Assembly: GCF_907165205.1 (NCBI RefSeq)
Contig: NC_058189.1
Span: 35,490,270-35,554,269, forward strand
Source: Coccinella septempunctata
Lineage: Eukaryota; Arthropoda; Insecta; Coleoptera; Coccinellidae
Direction: 5' to 3'
Length of the DNA stretch: 64,000 nt
Below the pieces are notes generated by a model. It made no database searches. It was not told where the DNA came from and saw only the letters and a program-made list of their open reading frames with translations. This document shows positions 25,501-31,500 of this stretch, piece after piece. Made by a program: the position numbers and the translations under genes. How positions within the stretch are numbered: position 1 is the stretch's first letter; the number at the start of each line of letters is the position of its first letter.

Positions 25501-28500
25501 TATTATGTTTTTCTCCGCAAATTCTGCAGCCTGACCACTTGCAGTCACTGGAAATGTGATTTTGACGAAGGCAATTTATGCACAATTTCATTTCTTTAAC
25601 CTTCGAATTACGCGCCGGAACAGACAACTTGAGAAAATCACCGCAATAGAACAGGCTGTGATCAGATTTACAGTAGAAACAACTGGGTTTTTTGTTTTCA
25701 TTTTTATTCTGAATATTAGAGTGTAAATTTCTTGTGTAACTATTTTTGGTTTCACGATTAGAATCTTTATTTTCCCGAAAACGGTTAGCGGAACGCGCTT
25801 CGTTACGACTCTTTTCAAAATTCATCTCCATATTTTCTAACAGATCCGCTCGTTCTTTCAGAAAATTTTTAAAATGTTCTAGGCTGCAAGAACTACTTTG
25901 TTTTGCCTTTAATCTTTCCCACTCTCGCGATGAATTCGAATCTAATCTACTGGAGCAAATATAAATGATCAAAGTGTCCCAATGGTCGGTAGGCTCACCT
26001 AAATGCTTCAAAGTTGACAAATGTTTGAATAGATTGTCTGACAAATTTCGAATTTTTTCTGCGGACTCGGTCGTTATTTTCTCTAAATTGAAAATTGCAC
26101 TAATGTGATTTTGCACCAACAAATTATTATTATTGAATCGCTCACATAACGTTTTCCATGCTATCTTGTAATTGCTGGCACTAAATTCCAGGGCTCGGAT
26201 CACCTGTGTTGCCGAACCCACAAGTGATGCCCTCAAATAATGGAATTTCTGAATTTCGTTAAGCGCTGAGTTATCGTGGATAAGTGATTCAAATATGTCT
26301 CTAAAGTCCAACCATGTTTGAAAGGATCCGTCAAACTTGGGAAGTTTAATGTCTGGAAGTTTAATTCCACCATTATTCTGACTGTTCTGACTCGAGTTTG
26401 CTTGAATGACGATGCTGCTATTATCGCTATCTGCCGGTTTGAATTTTTCTATTAACTTCTTCGCCTTTGCCGTACTCGTATAATATCTATTATAAAATTC
26501 TTCGCGTTCTAGTAACTGCTCATCTTCGTTCTCTTCGATACTGTAATCTATTTCGGATTGAATATCTTCAAAATTTGGTATTAAATCTTCCAAATCTTGA
26601 ACTCTTTGCTCTAATTCAATGATCACCGATCGATCTACTCCCGATGATGAAATGCTGCTTTCCACAGATTTTACGTGTTTTTCGAATAAGGTCAGCTTTG
26701 CCTTGAGCACTCCGCGTTTTTTAATCATAATTTTTAAAGCTTCCAAGTGTGACATATTTTATGAAATAGGTATCTACTTAATATCTCAATATTTCATGCA
26801 ATGATCAGAAGACTATGTGGAATTATTCTCAAACAATAACAGGCAAATGAATAATGTGCTTCGAATTTCCAAACAATAATTGTACGAACTACGAAATATC
26901 GTATTGAAAGGGAATGAATGAATGGAAACTTACTGCGCACTATCTATCTCGTAGCAGATCTCGTAGTAGCTTTCGTAGTTTGTCTCTGTTCTTAGGATTG
27001 CTCTGCTTGCTTGACGCCGCTTGATGAACCAATTCTCCTGTATTCTGGATACTCCTTTCTCGAACTCTCACGTTGAGTTGTTTTGCTCGCTTGATGCCGC
27101 TTGCTAAACCAATTCTCCTGTATTCTGGATTCTTCTTCGTTGAATCCGGTCGAAGGTCCAATGTTCGTGTAATAAAGTAAGACACTGAATTGTGAGTGGA
27201 CTGTATTTCTGGGTTTTAGAATGATACAATTTTTATCGGATACATGAAACATAAATGACTGAATAAATGACGTTGTCGTTCTGAATTTTCGCATCGAAGT
27301 GACCAACGCCCGTCTGGAGATGCCCGTACTTCCAGGCTCCTTAGGTGGGGTAGCGAAGTCTCGGCTAGCTGGCGCCCGGCATTAGCACCGGCGGTCCTGC
27401 AGGCAGTAGCGTACTGTACAGAAATAATCTGTTATGGGGAAATCATTGTTAGATTGTATATTTTTGTAATAATTAAATTTTTAACGTTGCTATGGGCCAT
27501 GTTTCTGAAAATCATGGTTGACTGGTTTCATTTTGACGTCTTGTCAGAAATAAAATTATTGAAATAATGTCGAACTACGTCGAAACCATAGACCTATAAA
27601 ACACATGGACGCGCCCTTCCAGTGAGTTTCAATAGCCACGAGTGCGGCCAACATGAGATGGAGCAAGTATGGACAAGAAAACGTTCCTTAGAACGCCTTA
27701 GCGCTAAGCGCATAATATTTATTTCGATTTTTTTTTTAAATAGGGAAAATTAGAAATGGAGTTTGCTTAGAAATATTTCGATAATTGATTATAAACCTCA
27801 TAATATTTATTTCGATTTTTTTTTATATAGGAAAAATTAGAAATGGAGTTTGCTTAGAAATATTTCGATAATTGTTTATAAACCTAATTCTTTTCATTTA
27901 GGTATTAATTTCCGAGCTATATTTGTATATTGGCGCGCGTTAGAGATAAAAACAAGTACCTATAATCGAATAAAAAAATTAACCGAATATTAGTATCATT
28001 TAGATTGCGTTTAATGATCCGATTAGATTTTAAGAGCACAATTTTTGCTTTCGGCAACTATTCCTCCGAAAATACAATAGATAAGTTCATGAAAAGTTTG
28101 TGAATAAATTGATTTGAATAAAAACAATTGAGCACATTTTTAGCCAACACAATATTTTGATTTCTTGTTGGTTCAATATCTGGAAAAATATTTCATTGAT
28201 CAATATTGATCAAAAGGTTGAAAAATAGACATTATACAATCAGCATACTAAGTTATTTTTCAACTGAGGATAATTTTTAGGAAGCATATTTATATTTTGT
28301 CCCAATGGAAAAGCTCGCATTTTGGGCATTTATTTTCTCTTCTAATCTCAAGTGCTTTTTGAGTATTATTTTATCTAAAAGAGAAAAGAATTGACATACA
28401 TTTATTGATTTGAAATGAATAATTCAACTATGATATAATAAATCGATTAATACATTCGAAGTTACTATACCTGTGAAATTTCACTTTATCTGTCTTTTCA

Positions 28501-31500
28501 ACTCATTTCGTACTATTAATTGCACTCTACGAGGACACCATTATTACTTTCATAATAGAAAAAGGATACGACATTCAAAGTTGATCTAAAATTGATGAGA
28601 AAATTCTGAAAATTTCGATAAATACAAAGTGCAAACGAATGTTTTGCCCATACTAGCTCTATCTTATTTCGGCCGCACCCCCTCTCTCTCTACGCCGTGT
28701 CCATGTGTTTAATATGTCAATGGTCGAAACTCAATCGGCAAAAGCCCGTGAATCTTTGGTTCCGGCTAAATCTCAAGCTGCCTACAGTAGAGAGTACGAT
28801 TGCTTCCAGGAGTGGAAAAGAAAAAATTTGGTGGACGGTGTGAGCGATAATATTTTGTTAGCATATTTCCAAGATTTGGTATGTTGCTCTGATTCTTGTT
28901 ATTCTTGATGTATGATTAATTCATTCGATCCCCAGTCGCAGAAATATTCACTAAACACGTTATGACCGAAACTATCGATGTTGAGATCAATGCTACATTT
29001 GAAGGAAAAAACTGATGTCAAATTATTCGATGAAGTCGAAGCATTTGTTAAGAACAAAAATAAAGGATACGTTCCTAAAAAATCAGCAGTGTTGTCCCGG
29101 GAGCAGCTCAAGACATTCTTGAGTGAAGCTCCTAATGACGTTTTTTTGATGTATAAGGTAAAAGTTTCATTTTGATTTCCTCTGTTGATAAGATTTTTAC
29201 ATTCACAATTTTGAAGGTTGTTTTAATAATGGAAATCTTTGGCGCCTGCAGAACACAAGAGCTGGTGAATATGCTATCTTCAGATATCGAAGATCGTGGG
29301 TCGGTAATCATAATTAAAGTCTCAAAAACTAAGAATGATATAAACAGAATATTCACTATAATTGATGAAGAAGATCTGGGTGCTGCTCGTTTGGTGCGGG
29401 AGTATTCGGCGTTGCGTCCGCAAGGCGTTCTTAGGTTCTTCGTAGCTTATAGAGATAAGAACTGTACTCTTCAGCCTGTCGGCAAAAATACCTTCGGAAA
29501 AATTCCGACTAAGGTTGCTGAATGGTTGGGATTAGATAATCCGAAAATGTATACAGGCCATTGTGGAAGACGAACATCCGCGACTTTGGTTGCCGATGCG
29601 GGAGCCTCAATGACAACACTCAAGAGACATGGTGGTTGGAAAAGTTCGTCTGTTGCAGAAGGCTATCTGGCTGACAGTATGCTGCACAAAAATAAGGTAG
29701 CGAAGATGATAGCAGGTGTGGAGGGAGAGCCATCTGCAGCAACACAGTCTTTGAAGACCGTTTTGGGAGAATCGTCCGAGACTGCTGCTGCACGGAATGT
29801 TCTCAAGAAAACTGTAGTCTCGTCGACGAATAATTATGAACAAGATATTTCTTCTTCCTTTGTATCTGGTGGAAAAACTTTCAGTGGAAATTTCAACAAT
29901 TGCAGTTTCCATTTTGTTACTAAATAAAGAAATGAAATATGATTTGACGTTTTGAAAGAAATATGATCTGACGTTTCATATTTCCCTAGGGAAATATGAA
30001 CTGACATTCCATATTTCCCTAGGGAAATATGAGTGTGTTAGGACACATGGTAACTAAGGCGATATAGCTCAATATTGGTTCGATCAGAAAAAAACAATTT
30101 TCTGTTTCAATAGCGCGAAATTCGAATTCTATTACTTGTATTGAATTTCAATATCGACTTAGTTGAGATCAGAAAACAAACATCCTAAGCGACAAAACAA
30201 AAATGTGGTTTTGTTTTGTGATCAGGATTCATTTGTTCATTGTTTGTAATCAATTGATATCGTTGAAATGCACAGATAACAGAATCATATTGAAATGCTC
30301 TGTCGGATGTTCTAAATCTCATTTGAAATTCATAAAAAATGTACAAAAATTTTAAGTTATGGACAACAAATAGAGCTTTGAATAGGACACAAAAGTCCTG
30401 GGTGATCTGCCAACATTCGATATATAGGGTGTTTCATTGGTAAATGAACATACGTCTGCTGAGCTAGAACCCTAGGCGAGTCCAAAAAACCCATATATGA
30501 TAGGTCTAATCAATTCCATAACCGAGATACAGGGTGCTTCATGTATTCACCTAAAATTTGAATTTCTCATAACTTTTGTGATCAACGTGCGAACTGAGTG
30601 TCTTGCTCACTTAAATCTTACTTCAAAAACAGAACAGATTGTCTTAGAACGATTTGTAACTAAAATAAGCAAAGAAAACATTTCTTACTTTGCTTTACCT
30701 GGAGTTTCCTTTGAGCAAAATGACGTCCCGGACAATGAAATCTACTGGATCTCATTGAAAATTTTCTGGTCTTTTCAAAAATCTCAATCAAATCAAAAAA
30801 TTCTGATATACAGGGTGTTGAATTCCAGCCTGGAAGATGTCCCATATTTTTCAATTACGGACCTGGAATTTTTTGGAAATGCTCCAGGCTCCAGGGAAAG
30901 CAAAGTGAGAAATGTTTTCTTTGCTTATTTTGGTTACAAATCGTTCTAAGACAATCTGTGTTTGTGTATGTGAATCATATATTCCAAATATCAACCGACT
31001 ATACTAGTTGGTTCAAAAGTTATGAGAAATTGAAATTTTAGGTGACTACATGAAGCACCCTGTATCTCGGTTATGGAATCGATTAGACCTATCATATATG
31101 GTTATTTTGGACTCGCCTAGGTTAGCTCTAGCTCAGGTTACTGTATGTTCATTTACCAATGAAACACCCTGTATGTACCATCCTAACATACACATTTCAG
31201 TTATTTACATATTATTTACAGAATTTTCAGAACCACAATTGAAAACTTTAGGAAGGTATACAAGATCAGTATGTTAGCCCTTCAGTATAGTTTCTTTATG
31301 TTTTTTTCATGATGCCTTTATGACACAATATACAGGGTGTTCTACAAGCTCTATGACAAACTTTGACAGATGGTAGCTGTGCTTCCCTAATAGCACAAAG
31401 TAGTCCTATGGACATCCATAGGACGTTTTCTTCGGACATTACGGACATCCATGGAACGTCCATTTGTGGTAAAATTGACGTTCTATGGACGTCCGAAGGA

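Larger units (their letters stand above)
22942..27420 (-). mobile_element. BEL/Pao LTR retrotransposon, complete ends, internally deleted
   Basis: Minus-strand element with 259-bp LTRs (22942-23200 and 27162-27420) that differ at only two positions I could find. Both start TGTACAGTACGC and end CGAACA in element orientation. It is flanked by the 5-bp target duplication GAAAT (22937-22941 and 27421-27425). A purine-rich tract (AAGGAGGGGGGCA) precedes the 3' LTR, and a primer-binding site starting TGGACCTTCGACCGG follows the 5' LTR. A single 1,197-codon frame fills the interior. The element sits in intron 2 of the cuticle gene in antisense orientation. Confidence 0.92.
27567..29927 (+). pseudogene. 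Tyrosine recombinase (Crypton-like / phage-integrase fold), disrupted
   Basis: Three coding segments join at GT-AG introns, both in phase 0: up to 28878, 28936-29157 and 29217-29927. The N-terminal part resembles a SAM-like core-binding domain (SREYDCFQEWK). The catalytic part has all five expected residues: Arg in FGACRTQELVNM, a β-hairpin Lys in VSKTKND, the H-x-x-R box in TGHCGRRTSAT, the His of KRHGGWKSS and the nucleophile Tyr in VAEGYL. Two lesions are seen. A 1.1-kb transposon (27587-28722) with an 8-bp duplication splits codon 5; the original ATG at 27567 is in frame with the sequence after the insertion. An in-frame TGA at 28963 sits where relatives would be expected to have Trp. The stop codon (29925-29927) overlaps an AATAAA poly(A) signal. 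Crypton-type mobile elements and domesticated genes both carry this fold; without relatives I cannot tell which this was. Confidence 0.8.

Noticed and set aside
30497..30949. 150-codon open frame
   Set aside because: It lies wholly inside a fold-back element and its two ends are inverse copies of each other.
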